This document shows positions 1 through 8,397 of a stretch of 64,000 nucleotides of DNA, piece after piece. Source of the DNA: Acetivibrio sp964564015 (lineage in GTDB: Bacteria; Bacillota; Clostridia; Acetivibrionales; Acetivibrionaceae); contig CAZLZR010000017.1 of the NCBI GenBank assembly GCA_964564015.1, forward strand, positions 1-64,000. The letters are read 5' to 3'. Made by a program: the position numbers and the translations under genes. The notes under the pieces were generated by a model. It had not been told where the DNA came from. It did no database searches and was given only the letters and a program-made list of their open reading frames with translations. How positions within the stretch are numbered: position 1 is the first letter of the stretch; each line of letters opens with the position of its first letter.

Positions 1-430
1 TTAACTGTTTTACGAACTTGCATTCCATATAATTACATACATGCGTTAGCCGTGAGTATATTTAAGCCGAAATCAAAACATCATAAGATATTGAAAGATG
101 TAGTAATATTTTGAATTGAAAAACGTACATTTCAGCCATATACTAAAGTAGTAAATTGAAATTAAATACATTTACCTCGCAGTATTTTTTTAAGCATCAT
201 TAACTTCGTTGGTGCAAACTTTGAAAGCAGAAGAGAATGTCTATGTTATTCTTATTAACTAAAAACCGATAATAATAGTATCCACTTTGTACTTTTTACA
301 TAATCAAAAACATTTGTATTAAATTGAATTTACAAACAGCAAAATTGTAAGCCAATCATTTATCAATGTGCATTTATGGCATCCATTCCTTATCATTTTT
401 GCTAAAACTCTAAAACCAGGAGTTGATTAT
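1..430. other. AT-rich intergenic stretch, no gene seen
   Basis: No credible coding frame is visible. A sigma-A-like promoter may lie at 116-144 (TTGAAA, 17 bp, TATACT), about 290 bp before the MATE start, which would imply a long leader. No riboswitch architecture was recognised in that leader. Weakly supported. Confidence 0.3.
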
Positions 431-1822
431 ATGAACAACGTAAAAAAAGCTCCCGCGCAACTAACTCTGTTTGCACTTGTTTGGCCAATATTTATAGAAT
501 CACTTTTAAGGATCCTTTTTGGTAATGTGGATACATTCATGTTGAGCGCTTATTCCGATAACTCAGTAGCGGGAGTTGGAGCAGCGAACCAGTTTGTTAG
601 CATTATAATTTTAATGTTCCAGGTAGTTTCCAGTGGTTGTACCATTATAATTTCACAGTATCTTGGAGCAGAAAATAAGAAAAGAGCATCCGATGTAGCA
701 TTAGTTTCAATAGGCTTTAATATGGTATTAGGTATCATAACCAGTATCCTTATGTTTACATTCAGTGGTAGTATTCTTAAGATTATGAATTTTGAGCAGG
801 AGATCTACAATTATTCCAAAGAATTTCTGACAATCATAGGTTCATTTTCTTTCATTCAGGCTTTAAGCATTACAGTTTCTGCAATACTCAGAAGTTATGG
901 ATTGGTCAGATATCCAATGTATGTCAATATGGGTGCAAATATTTTAAATATTTTCGGTAACAGTATTTTTATATATGGACTATTCGGAGTACCGGTTTTA
1001 GGTGTAAGAGGGGTTGCAATATCAACTGTCGTAAGCCAGCTAATCGGCCTTATAGCTATAATAGTGGTATTAGTTAAAAATGTCGATATGGGATTTTCAA
1101 CAAAAAAAATATCTTCTCTGCCAATAAATATAGTCAAGGAAGTTTTAAGGGATATCTTTAAAATTGGAGGTCCATCGGCTGGTGAATCATTATCATATAA
1201 TTTATCACAAATTGTAATAACCGCTATTATAGGTACAATGGGTGCATATGCACTTACAGCCAGAGTTTATGTATTCAATCTTATGTTGCTTATCATGCTG
1301 GCATCTATGTCAATTGGTCAGGGTACTCAGATAATTATAGGTCGCCTGGTTGGCGCTGAGAAAATGGACGAAGCATATAAAACATGTATCAGAAGCCTTA
1401 AAATTGCGATTGCTGTGTCCTTTTCCGTAGCGATTTTGTTTGCAGTGCTAAGCCGCCCTCTACTCGGATTATTTACCGATGATCCGAAAATTCTTTCAGT
1501 AGGAAGCATGCTGCTTTTAATTACAATTGTTCTTGAACCCGGAAGAGCCTTTAACATAGTTCTCGGCTTCTCCTTAAAAGGTGCTGGTGACGCCAAATTC
1601 ATACTCATTCTCGGATTGATATTTATGTGGGTAGTAGCCGTATTTATGTCATATATTCTCGGAGTAAGGCTCAATTTAGGATTGCTGGGTGTCTGGATTG
1701 CTTTTGCACTTGATGAGTGGATAAGAGGTATTTTCATGTTGGTAAGATGGAAATCAAGAGTGTGGGAAAATCTGACTTTAACCAAACCGGTCAAGGAACT
1801 TGTATCAGTAACTGAATTATAG
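431..1822 (+). CDS. MATE family multidrug/cation efflux transporter
   Basis: About 463 residues with roughly twelve hydrophobic membrane segments in two homologous halves, the usual size and layout of MATE antiporters, which export cationic drugs or metabolites using a Na+ or H+ gradient. The early GN-DTF-LS segment and the second-half GQGTQ and GAGDAKF segments are characteristic. An upstream ATG at 368 is in frame, but the SD AGGAG at 418-422 sits 8 nt before the ATG at 431, so that start was chosen. Substrate cannot be read from sequence. It is monocistronic here, followed by repeat sequence. Confidence 0.9.
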   Translation: MNNVKKAPAQLTLFALVWPIFIESLLRILFGNVDTFMLSAYSDNSVAGVGAANQFVSIIILMFQVVSSGCTIIISQYLGAENKKRASDVALVSIGFNMVLGIITSILMFTFSGSILKIMNFEQEIYNYSKEFLTIIGSFSFIQALSITVSAILRSYGLVRYPMYVNMGANILNIFGNSIFIYGLFGVPVLGVRGVAISTVVSQLIGLIAIIVVLVKNVDMGFSTKKISSLPINIVKEVLRDIFKIGGPSAGESLSYNLSQIVITAIIGTMGAYALTARVYVFNLMLLIMLASMSIGQGTQIIIGRLVGAEKMDEAYKTCIRSLKIAIAVSFSVAILFAVLSRPLLGLFTDDPKILSVGSMLLLITIVLEPGRAFNIVLGFSLKGAGDAKFILILGLIFMWVVAVFMSYILGVRLNLGLLGVWIAFALDEWIRGIFMLVRWKSRVWENLTLTKPVKELVSVTEL

Positions 1823-1849
1823 TTATAAAAGTATGACAAAATTCCTTTT

Positions 1850-1888
1850 GGTACCTGCTGTTTTGTGTCAAACGATTTCATTGCAAGG
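1850..1888. repeat. Dispersed ~40-bp repeat, copy 1
   Basis: This 39-bp stretch (starting GGTACCTGCTG, core GTGTCAAACGAT, ending GCAAGG) matches 59611-59651 with only a few differences and two one-base gaps. It directly abuts the hairpin at 1887-1925. Probably part of a non-autonomous mobile or REP-like family. Confidence 0.6.
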
Positions 1889-1925
1889 GGTGCATGTAAT
1901 AAATGTGAAGAAAAATATGCACCCC
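1887..1925. repeat. MITE-end-like hairpin
   Basis: A perfect 9-bp stem (GGGGTGCAT / ATGCACCCC) encloses a 21-nt loop. The first ~30 bases match the left terminal repeat of the MITE at 19195-19393 (GGTG-ATGTAATA, then TGTGAAGAAAAATAT). It is a solo end or collapsed copy downstream of the MATE gene, and might also act as a transcription stop. Confidence 0.6.
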
Positions 1926-2016
1926 ATAGCAAGTGCCCCGTAGCAGAATTTATCTATAGCATTCGAGGCACCTTCAAAGGTTTTTCATAAATTCCAAAGG
2001 ACTGAAGAAAGGTTCC

Positions 2017-2451
2017 TTATCTATTTGCTCTCTGCTTAGGCTCTCTTCTCAGATTTATTCCAAGTATTCCTCCAACCGAACCTGTCAGTACTCCAATCAC
2101 CATCATAATTATAACATGAGTATTAATGGAATAGTCTCTAAATGCAAGGCTGCTGGTCAAATACAAAATAGCCATATACATAAGTCCTATTACTCCCCCA
2201 TTGAGCCACCCTCTGCTTCTGACTTTACAGGTCGAAGACCAACCAGCGACTATTAGACTTATAAGTGTCGTAATAATAACTGCCGATGGAAGAAACTTTT
2301 CAGGAAAATCCATATAAGATAGGAAGAATGCAAAAATCATAAATAACGGAATAGTAATCAAGTATGCAATTCCTATGCCTTTAACCATAGATACTATATT
2401 GGCATGCTCACTTATAATATTTTTGGCCGTCTGGCTCGTTTTGTTTATCAT
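2017..2451 (-). CDS. TIGR04086-type small membrane protein
   Basis: 144 residues with four hydrophobic segments and a charged C-terminal tail. Size, topology and the GVLTGSVGGILG segment before the tail match the TIGR04086 (YrzE-like) family of Firmicutes membrane proteins, whose function is unknown. In related clostridia this family is often found near yajC and the SCIFF peptide genes (from memory); here yajC is 6.4 kb away. The start is supported by GGGGGG five bases upstream, and that SD abuts a strong 14-bp hairpin at 2461-2500. Confidence 0.75.
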   Translation of the reverse strand: MINKTSQTAKNIISEHANIVSMVKGIGIAYLITIPLFMIFAFFLSYMDFPEKFLPSAVIITTLISLIVAGWSSTCKVRSRGWLNGGVIGLMYMAILYLTSSLAFRDYSINTHVIIMMVIGVLTGSVGGILGINLRREPKQRANR

Positions 2452-2460
2452 AACAACCCC

Positions 2461-2500
2461 CCAATAGATTAATAGTATATTTATATTATTAATCTATTGG
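2461..2500. promoter_or_regulatory. 14-bp inverted repeat adjoining a ribosome binding site
   Basis: CCAATAGATTAATA (2461-2474) pairs perfectly with TATTAATCTATTGG (2487-2500) around a 12-nt AT loop. On the minus strand the stem runs directly into the GGGGGG SD of the 2017-2451 gene. It could be an operator or an RNA hairpin limiting ribosome access; there is no U-run, so it is not a simple terminator. Confidence 0.5.
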
Positions 2501-2531
2501 AATTATCAGCTTGTTAGAACAAAAAAATAAT

Positions 2532-2696
2532 TTACCTGTTTTCTTCTTTTAAGTCATTTTCATAAAGTGTCTTCAAGCACTCATCCAACTGTTCTTCTGT
2601 AAAAACACCTTCCCGCACCATTTTTCTATATACAGGTTTATCTCTCATCATACTTAGATAAGTTTCAGTTTCCATGCTTGCGTTTTTTTTCTCTGT
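2532..2696 (-). CDS. Small acidic hypothetical protein (54 aa)
   Basis: Translation from the ATG at 2696 is supported by AGGGGTG seven bases upstream; a longer reading to 2738 lacks an SD. The product is hydrophilic and helical, with Met-Thr-Glu-Lys-Lys at the start and a C-terminal segment rich in Glu and Leu. No signal peptide, membrane segment, Cys cluster or recognised domain. Function unknown. It reads in the same direction as the membrane-protein gene at 2017-2451, with the inverted repeat at 2461-2500 between them. Confidence 0.6.
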   Translation of the reverse strand, partial: TEKKNASMETETYLSMMRDKPVYRKMVREGVFTEEQLDECLKTLYENDLKEENR

Positions 2697-2887
2697 CATT
2701 AAATTCACCCCTACTTTTTTCCATTTCCTCTGAAGCACTATAATATTTTAAGAAAAAAGGAAATTTTTTTCAATAGCAAGTTTGTATTTTTAATTTATTT
2801 TTAATTATTTCTAATTTTCATAGAACTTTTTTATAATTCAATATGTCTAATATATAAAAAACAAATAAACTTAAGGAGTGAATAATT

Positions 2888-5062
2888 ATGAAAACAAAAA
2901 TAGCGCTTTTTACTGCGCTAATAATGATCTTAACACTGGCAGTACCAGGATGGGTATTTGCCGCAAATGATTCAGAACTTGAAAGTGCAATCAAAACAGT
3001 AAAGCAGATGTTTAGCATTCCAGAAGAGTATGGTAATTTTACTTACAATGTAAGAACTGAAGGCAATACGAAAGTATGGGATCTTAGCTGGAGTTCAAAA
3101 AGTGATGACGGCTCTGCCATCAATGTGACTATTGATAACACCGGTGATATACTCAGTTATTACACATACAGTTACACAGATTACTTGAATGTAAAGAAAC
3201 TTCCGAGTATAAGCAAATCCGAAGCTCAAAATAAAGCGGAAGAAATCATAAAAAAACTCAATCCAGGTATATGGGACAGTTTGAAATCTGTAGATAATCT
3301 TCAGGAAGTGTCCATCAACAGTGATTCATATTCTTTTGGTTATATGAGAACATACAATGGTATACCCTTCCCTCAAAACGGAATAAGTATCTACATAAAC
3401 AAACAGACCGGTGAACTCAAAGGTTACAACAAAAGCTGGACAAAAGATGTGGTTTTCCCTTCAGGTGAAAAAGCTATAAGCCTTTCTGAAGCTCAGGAAG
3501 CTTATATTAAAAATCTCGGCCTGAAGCTTACATATCAAGCTTCTAATGAGAACGGCAATCTGAAAATATATGGTGCTTATGTTCCGGTATTCAATTCAAA
3601 TTACTTTGTCGATGCTCTGACAGGTGAAAAAATTTATCTTGGCAACTCTTATTTTGGAGGCATGTATGCTGATCAAAAAGCCGAAACTTCTGCTGACCTT
3701 TCTATTACATTAAGTGGCGGAAGCATCGCACTCACACCGGAAGAAATTGAAGCAGTAGAAGAAGTGGCAAAACTTATAAGCCAGGAAGATGCTGAAAAAA
3801 TTGCAAGAGATTTAAAAGTTCTTGAACTTGATGATAGCTACACAATTGAAAGAGCAAGTCTGAATAAGGGATGGTCCGGGATAAGCGGATACCAGTGGAA
3901 TTTGTATTTTATGAATTCGAGTGACACAACCCCTAATGACGCTAGCGTGACTATTGACGCAACCACAGGAGAAATATTGTGCTTTTATACCGGTTATAGC
4001 ACTGAAATAGGCAATACTCCCAAATACAACAAAGATGAGGCAAAAAAAGCTGTTGAAGAGTTTTTAAACCAATTACAACCAGTAAAATTCAAAGAAATGC
4101 AATATTCTGAAAATAATAATGACTTAATTGTATATTCCGCTGATAACGCACCTACAAATTTCAACTTCCAGTATACACGGAAAGTAAATGATATTCCCTT
4201 CCTACAAAACGGAGTATCAGTACAATTCGATGCTATATCAGGTAAGATCATATACTACAACTTAACATGGTTTGATACAGAGTTCCCATCCCTTGACAAT
4301 GCAATTGCACTAAGTGATATATACGATATTTTCTTTAAAGAAATCGGCCTTGAGCTTCAATATACAACAAAAAATACAGATATCATTTATGCTAAAAGGC
4401 TTGCACAGAGTGCAGATAAAGATAGTGATAACAAAATGGAAGCAGCGCTTGTATACGCTGTAAATTCTGCAAAACCTACAACTCTTGATGCTTTAACAGG
4501 TGTAGTACTTGATTATAACGGAAAGCCGTATGAAGCAAAAAAAGCATTGGAGTATACTGATATTGAAGGACATTATGCACAAAAAGAGATAGAGGTACTT
4601 GCCGAGTCAGGAATCGGTCTTGAAGGCCCTGAACTCAAACCTGATGAAAAAATCAAGCAAAAAGACTTCCTTCTTTTAATTTCACAGGTAATGAGCAACG
4701 GATATGCTTTTTACGGAAAAACAGCCATCAGCAGTGGTTCTGAAACAGATGATCTTTATAAACTGCTTATTCAGGAAGGTATCGTAAAAGAAGATGAAAA
4801 GAATCCTGAAGGATTTTTGACCAGAGAAGAAAGCGTCAAATTTGCAATAAGGGCACTTAAGTATGAAAAAGTTGCTGCTCTGAGCGATATCTTCAATTGC
4901 ACCTTCAAAGACAAGGATGAAATAAACCCTGATCTTATAGGACACGTAGTTATAGCTAAAGGACTTAAAATAGTAAACGGACACGGTGATTATTTCAGAC
5001 CGAAGGCAGAACTTAAAAAATCAGATGCATTGATTATAATATACAACTACCTGCAGATTTAA
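2888..5062 (+). CDS. Secreted YcdB/YcdC-repeat protein with C-terminal SLH-like domain
   Basis: 724 residues. Residues 1-26 form a signal peptide ending VFA-AN. The body holds two copies of a YcdB/YcdC (PepSY-related) unit, at roughly 30-260 and 285-540; the shared landmarks are a Tyr-Thr/Tyr-Ser stretch, the segment IPF-QNG (both copies) and a final TG-I/V-L-Y strand. The last ~175 residues begin with DIEGHYAQKEIEVLAESGI, typical of S-layer homology domains, so the protein is probably anchored to the cell wall surface. AAGGAG lies 9 nt before the ATG. It stands alone, followed by a strong terminator. The biochemical role of YcdB repeats is unknown. Confidence 0.8.
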   Translation: MKTKIALFTALIMILTLAVPGWVFAANDSELESAIKTVKQMFSIPEEYGNFTYNVRTEGNTKVWDLSWSSKSDDGSAINVTIDNTGDILSYYTYSYTDYLNVKKLPSISKSEAQNKAEEIIKKLNPGIWDSLKSVDNLQEVSINSDSYSFGYMRTYNGIPFPQNGISIYINKQTGELKGYNKSWTKDVVFPSGEKAISLSEAQEAYIKNLGLKLTYQASNENGNLKIYGAYVPVFNSNYFVDALTGEKIYLGNSYFGGMYADQKAETSADLSITLSGGSIALTPEEIEAVEEVAKLISQEDAEKIARDLKVLELDDSYTIERASLNKGWSGISGYQWNLYFMNSSDTTPNDASVTIDATTGEILCFYTGYSTEIGNTPKYNKDEAKKAVEEFLNQLQPVKFKEMQYSENNNDLIVYSADNAPTNFNFQYTRKVNDIPFLQNGVSVQFDAISGKIIYYNLTWFDTEFPSLDNAIALSDIYDIFFKEIGLELQYTTKNTDIIYAKRLAQSADKDSDNKMEAALVYAVNSAKPTTLDALTGVVLDYNGKPYEAKKALEYTDIEGHYAQKEIEVLAESGIGLEGPELKPDEKIKQKDFLLLISQVMSNGYAFYGKTAISSGSETDDLYKLLIQEGIVKEDEKNPEGFLTREESVKFAIRALKYEKVAALSDIFNCTFKDKDEINPDLIGHVVIAKGLKIVNGHGDYFRPKAELKKSDALIIIYNYLQI

Positions 5063-5075
5063 TACTCACAATATG

Positions 5076-5109
5076 GCTGAGAGGGTAAACTCCTTCTCAG
5101 CTTTTTTTA
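5076..5109 (+). terminator. Rho-independent terminator
   Basis: A 10-bp stem GCTGAGAGGG / CCTTCTCAGC (one G·U) with a TAAACT loop is followed by TTTTTTT, 14 nt after the stop codon of the YcdB/SLH gene. Confidence 0.9.
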
Positions 5110-5111
5110 AT

Positions 5112-5220
5112 GCCTAAGAAAGTGCATTTCTTTCTGGCATCAAAAAAGTCTACCGAAAGGCTGTTCACTGCAGAGAAATACCCTGGCTTTAAATTAGCGA
5201 AGCCGACTTTTTTATTTTTT
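5112..5220 (+). ncRNA. Structured leader/attenuator candidate upstream of the radical SAM unit
   Basis: A first hairpin spans 5112-5138 (GCC and AGAAA arms). A longer one follows, closed by AAAAAAGTC (5142-5150) and GACTTTTTT (5205-5213), enclosing a CC-GAAA-GG mini-hairpin, CTGCAG, and GGCTT/AAGCC (5185-5189/5200-5204). It ends in a long U-rich tail (TTTTTTATTTTTT) about 65 nt before the first gene. The shape suggests a transcription attenuator or riboswitch-like leader; I could not match it to a known class. It could also be a second terminator for the upstream gene. Confidence 0.4.
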
Positions 5221-5283
5221 ATGGAACTTATAGGAAGCTTTCTTCGTCTAATGTTTTATTAGTATTTAGAGGAGGATATATAT

Positions 5284-6171
5284 ATGAAGTTAAAACCTGT
5301 AAGACATTATAAAGATCCTTTTTACCCCGCGAAAAAAATTATTTTAGATAATCCAGACATTTTAAAAACAGCACCAAAACGGTGGGCTAAAAATACAAGT
5401 ATTCAAATTGCTCTTTCTTCACTTCTGCTCATGACTTTAACAGCCTGCGGACCAAAGTACACCTCTACGGTCAAAACCGGAAATCCGGAGAATACTGTTG
5501 GTACCCCTATTAATACTGGCGTTTCTGGAACTGATAATGAAATCAAACCCAGTGGCAATGAAAATGGTTATGTTTCACCAATATTTGAACATGGTGAAGG
5601 TAGTGGTAGTTTTGGGTGTGATTCTGTAGCCCCTCCGGCTTTTCTATCTGAAGAGGAAGCATATCAGGTAATCAGCGATGAGGCCAGAAAAAGAGGAATT
5701 AACCTGGAAAAGAAAAATGAAATACTAAAAAACGTAATGCTTCCTGTTACCTATATTTTTCCCCAAGAACTCATATTTGATCCTAGTAATCCTGAAAAAA
5801 CCATCACCGAAAGTCAGTCAAAAACACAAAAAAACGGTGATCTGGAACTTGATGGATATGATGAAAATAAGAAAATTGCATTCGAATTTGTATCAGTTTC
5901 AGACTTTAAAGGCTGGACAGGAGACTCAAATGTGTGGTGTTCTGTGGAAAGCTACAATTGTCTTGAAGCCTCAAAAATTTTAAGAGAAGGAATTATTGAC
6001 AAAACGGATAATAAATACATAGGTGTCTTCTATGATCCTATTGCCGGAATTTCTGTCGATAATCTCCAAAATATTGATTCGACTGATAAGAGAACCGAAC
6101 TTTCTAAAGAACTGCTTCGCCAGCAAGTTGATGACTTTTTAGAATGGCTTCAATCACAAAATGTCATTTAA
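5284..6171 (+). CDS. Lipoprotein-like protein with GEGSGSFGC motif, paralogue 1
   Basis: 295 residues, start fixed by AGGAGG 7 nt upstream. Unusually, ~40 residues rich in Lys, Pro and Tyr precede a hydrophobic segment ending in a lipobox LTAC (Cys55), far longer than a normal signal n-region and leader-like. After a low-complexity linker comes SPIFEHGEGSGSFGC (98-112), then PPAFLSEEEA and a C-terminal domain with WLQSQNVI at the end. The gene at 6198 has the same plan, and a radical SAM enzyme follows. I infer that the conserved GEGSGSFGC segment or the long N-region is what the radical SAM enzyme recognises or modifies. Function is not established. Confidence 0.75.
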   Translation: MKLKPVRHYKDPFYPAKKIILDNPDILKTAPKRWAKNTSIQIALSSLLLMTLTACGPKYTSTVKTGNPENTVGTPINTGVSGTDNEIKPSGNENGYVSPIFEHGEGSGSFGCDSVAPPAFLSEEEAYQVISDEARKRGINLEKKNEILKNVMLPVTYIFPQELIFDPSNPEKTITESQSKTQKNGDLELDGYDENKKIAFEFVSVSDFKGWTGDSNVWCSVESYNCLEASKILREGIIDKTDNKYIGVFYDPIAGISVDNLQNIDSTDKRTELSKELLRQQVDDFLEWLQSQNVI

Positions 6172-6197
6172 TTTATTACTTATAGGAGAATATTGAA

Positions 6198-7103
6198 ATG
6201 GAGATTAAACCCATAGAAAAGTATAAAACACCAAAGTATCCGTTAAAATATATGGTACTTAATAATCCCAACATACTGAAAAACATTCCAAAAAGATGGA
6301 AAGGTAATGCAAAAATAGGTATTGCCCTGTCTTCCCTATTGCTCCTTACACTAACTGCCTGTAGTCAAAGCGGCAAAAAACTCCCCGACGAGGTTGTAAG
6401 CAGTAATAAACCCGTCGATCTTTCCAACAGAAAAATCGCTGCCAATGTAATTCCCGGTCAGAAAGTATCCCCCATTTTTGAACATGGTGAAGGAAGTGGA
6501 TCCTTTGGCTGTGTATCAGTATCCCCGCCGGTGTTTTTATCGGAAGAGGAAGCTTTAGGGATTATTGTTGAAGAAGCCTCCAAATATGGATTAACTCTTC
6601 ACCCTGGTGCTGAAGAATTGGAAACTTCAATAGAATTAAATACTACACAATCACAGGAAGAAATAGTATTTTCCGATACTACTATTATAGACAGGGATAC
6701 TTCCGTTAAAATTGATCAAAGCAATCATAAATACACAAGGCTGGGCAAAGTTACACTGGACGGCGGTAATGAAGATGGCAGGATATCCTTTGAATATGTA
6801 TCAGTAGATGATTTCAAGCAATGGAATTCAAATTTCAGTGAGGGTAGTATATTTTACACATACGACATAAAAAAGACTGCCCAAGCCTTCGTGGAAAGCA
6901 TTAAGGATAAAACCAACCAAAAGTATGTGGGTACTTTTTACGATCCAATGCCTCTTATGGAAGTAATGCTTACGACCGAAGATTCAACTGAAGATTATAC
7001 TGATAAAGAAATAGCAGCAAAATCCCTTAAAGCATCTGAAAATAATTTAAGAGAGCAGGTTAGAGACTTTATTTGCTGGCTTAAAGCCGAAGGAGCAATA
7101 TAA
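6198..7103 (+). CDS. Lipoprotein-like protein with GEGSGSFGC motif, paralogue 2
   Basis: 301 residues, 26 bp downstream of its paralogue, with an AGGAG SD. The N-terminal 54 residues align with paralogue 1 without gaps (KP-, YK-P-YP-K, L-NP-ILK, PKRW, IALSSLL, TLTAC with Cys55). The linker differs completely, and then SPIFEHGEGSGSFGC (91-105) recurs almost unchanged, followed by PPVFLSEEEA. C-terminal parts share DG-DE/DENKK-like and FEYVSV-DFK-W segments. The conserved N-region and short motif beside a diverged linker are what one expects of paired substrates of one enzyme. Probably membrane-anchored. Function unknown. Confidence 0.75.
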   Translation: MEIKPIEKYKTPKYPLKYMVLNNPNILKNIPKRWKGNAKIGIALSSLLLLTLTACSQSGKKLPDEVVSSNKPVDLSNRKIAANVIPGQKVSPIFEHGEGSGSFGCVSVSPPVFLSEEEALGIIVEEASKYGLTLHPGAEELETSIELNTTQSQEEIVFSDTTIIDRDTSVKIDQSNHKYTRLGKVTLDGGNEDGRISFEYVSVDDFKQWNSNFSEGSIFYTYDIKKTAQAFVESIKDKTNQKYVGTFYDPMPLMEVMLTTEDSTEDYTDKEIAAKSLKASENNLREQVRDFICWLKAEGAI

Positions 7104-7125
7104 CCCTTTAAAGGAGGAAATTAAA

Positions 7126-8253
7126 ATGCATTATACATTGCATTTAACAAATGCTTGTAATATGTCCTGTAAATATTGCTATGTAAACGGTGAAAACAAA
7201 TGCACCATGAGTATTGAAACTGCAAAAAAGGTTGTTGATATGGCGGCCGAAAGCAAAAAAAGCTCGGTAGGAATCATATTCTTTGGCGGAGAGCCCTTGC
7301 TTAATAAAGATCTGATCTATGAAACCGTGGACTACTGCAAGTGGAAGGAAAAGAACTGCGACAGTCTTTTCCACTATAAAATCACTACAAATGGGCTTTT
7401 GCTTGATGATGCTTTTATGGACTTTTCAACTAAGGTAAACCTTTTCATAGCCATGAGCCATGACGGTGTAAAAGAAGCACATGACAAAAACAGAGTAGAT
7501 AAGAACAATGATGGTACATTTTCACGGCTTAGTGATAAAATTGACCTTCTTCTATCCAATAGACCTTATGCACCTGTCATGATGGTTGTAAATACCAACA
7601 CAGTTCAATATTATGCAGAATCGGTAAAATATCTTTATAACAGGGGCTTTAAATATCTCATATGCTCACTTAACTATGCAGGAGACTGGGATGAGAGCTC
7701 TATGAAGACTTTGCAGGATCAATATAAAAAACTTGCCGATTTTTACTATGAAAGAACTCTTGCCGAAGATAAATTCTATCTAAGTCCCTTCGAGGTAAAA
7801 ATCAGTTCACATATTAACAAAGATACTTATTGCAACGAAAGATGCGAACTAGGTAAAAAGCAAATTTCAGTCGGTCCCGACGGACTGCTCTATCCCTGTG
7901 TCCAATTTGTAGGAGACAAGCATTATTCAATTGGCAATGTTAATACCGGTATAGATGAAACAAAGCGACAGGAACTCTATAACATCAATGAGGAAGAGAA
8001 GGACAGTTGCCGCGAATGTGCCATCAGAGCCCGCTGCAACCATTACTGCGGATGTATGAACAAACAGACTACCGGCAGAATTGACCAGGTTTCTCCCGTA
8101 CTGTGTGCTCATGAAAGAATTCTTATGCCAATTGCAGATAAGCTGGCCAACAAACTGTTTAAAAAAAGAAATGGAATGTTTATCCAAAAGCATTACAATG
8201 ATATGTTTCCTCTAATTTCCCTTGTTGAAGACTCTACAAAGCTCAAAAAATAA
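7126..8253 (+). CDS. Radical SAM/SPASM domain protein, peptide-maturase-like
   Basis: 375 residues. The radical SAM cluster motif CNMSCKYC (Cys11, Cys15, Cys18) binds the 4Fe-4S cluster that cleaves S-adenosylmethionine; FFGGEPLL is the usual glycine-rich SAM contact. The C-terminal third carries a Cys-rich SPASM-type domain: C-ERC (about 237-241), the PDGLLYPC strand, then C-EC-IRARC-HYC-C and a last Cys in VLCAHER, enough for two auxiliary clusters. The enzyme starts directly at the barrel, with no N-terminal recognition domain. AAAGGAGG precedes the ATG and the gene is 22 bp after paralogue 2, so the three form one operon. Families of this form modify peptides or proteins; the target here is inferred from context. 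Confidence 0.85.
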   Translation: MHYTLHLTNACNMSCKYCYVNGENKCTMSIETAKKVVDMAAESKKSSVGIIFFGGEPLLNKDLIYETVDYCKWKEKNCDSLFHYKITTNGLLLDDAFMDFSTKVNLFIAMSHDGVKEAHDKNRVDKNNDGTFSRLSDKIDLLLSNRPYAPVMMVVNTNTVQYYAESVKYLYNRGFKYLICSLNYAGDWDESSMKTLQDQYKKLADFYYERTLAEDKFYLSPFEVKISSHINKDTYCNERCELGKKQISVGPDGLLYPCVQFVGDKHYSIGNVNTGIDETKRQELYNINEEEKDSCRECAIRARCNHYCGCMNKQTTGRIDQVSPVLCAHERILMPIADKLANKLFKKRNGMFIQKHYNDMFPLISLVEDSTKLKK

Positions 8254-8397
8254 AATAAGTTTTTCTTCATAAAATATTTGGATTTATTAAATTTTTTAGA
8301 ACATCCAAACTAAATTGGATTTAATTAATCAAATAAACTTTTTAAAAAAGTTAAAACTAAATGAGAATAAGAATATAGTTTTAAAGGAGGTAGAAAT

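Noticed and set aside
1..60. Possible end of a minus-strand gene at the window edge (TTA at position 1)
   Set aside because: The deduced frame is too short and shows no recognisable protein.
368..430. Longer N-terminus for the MATE transporter
   Set aside because: The extra 21 residues have no SD, while ATG 431 has AGGAG at 8 nt.
1327..1932. 201-codon minus-strand open frame over the MATE gene
   Set aside because: Antisense shadow of the transporter; no SD or domain.
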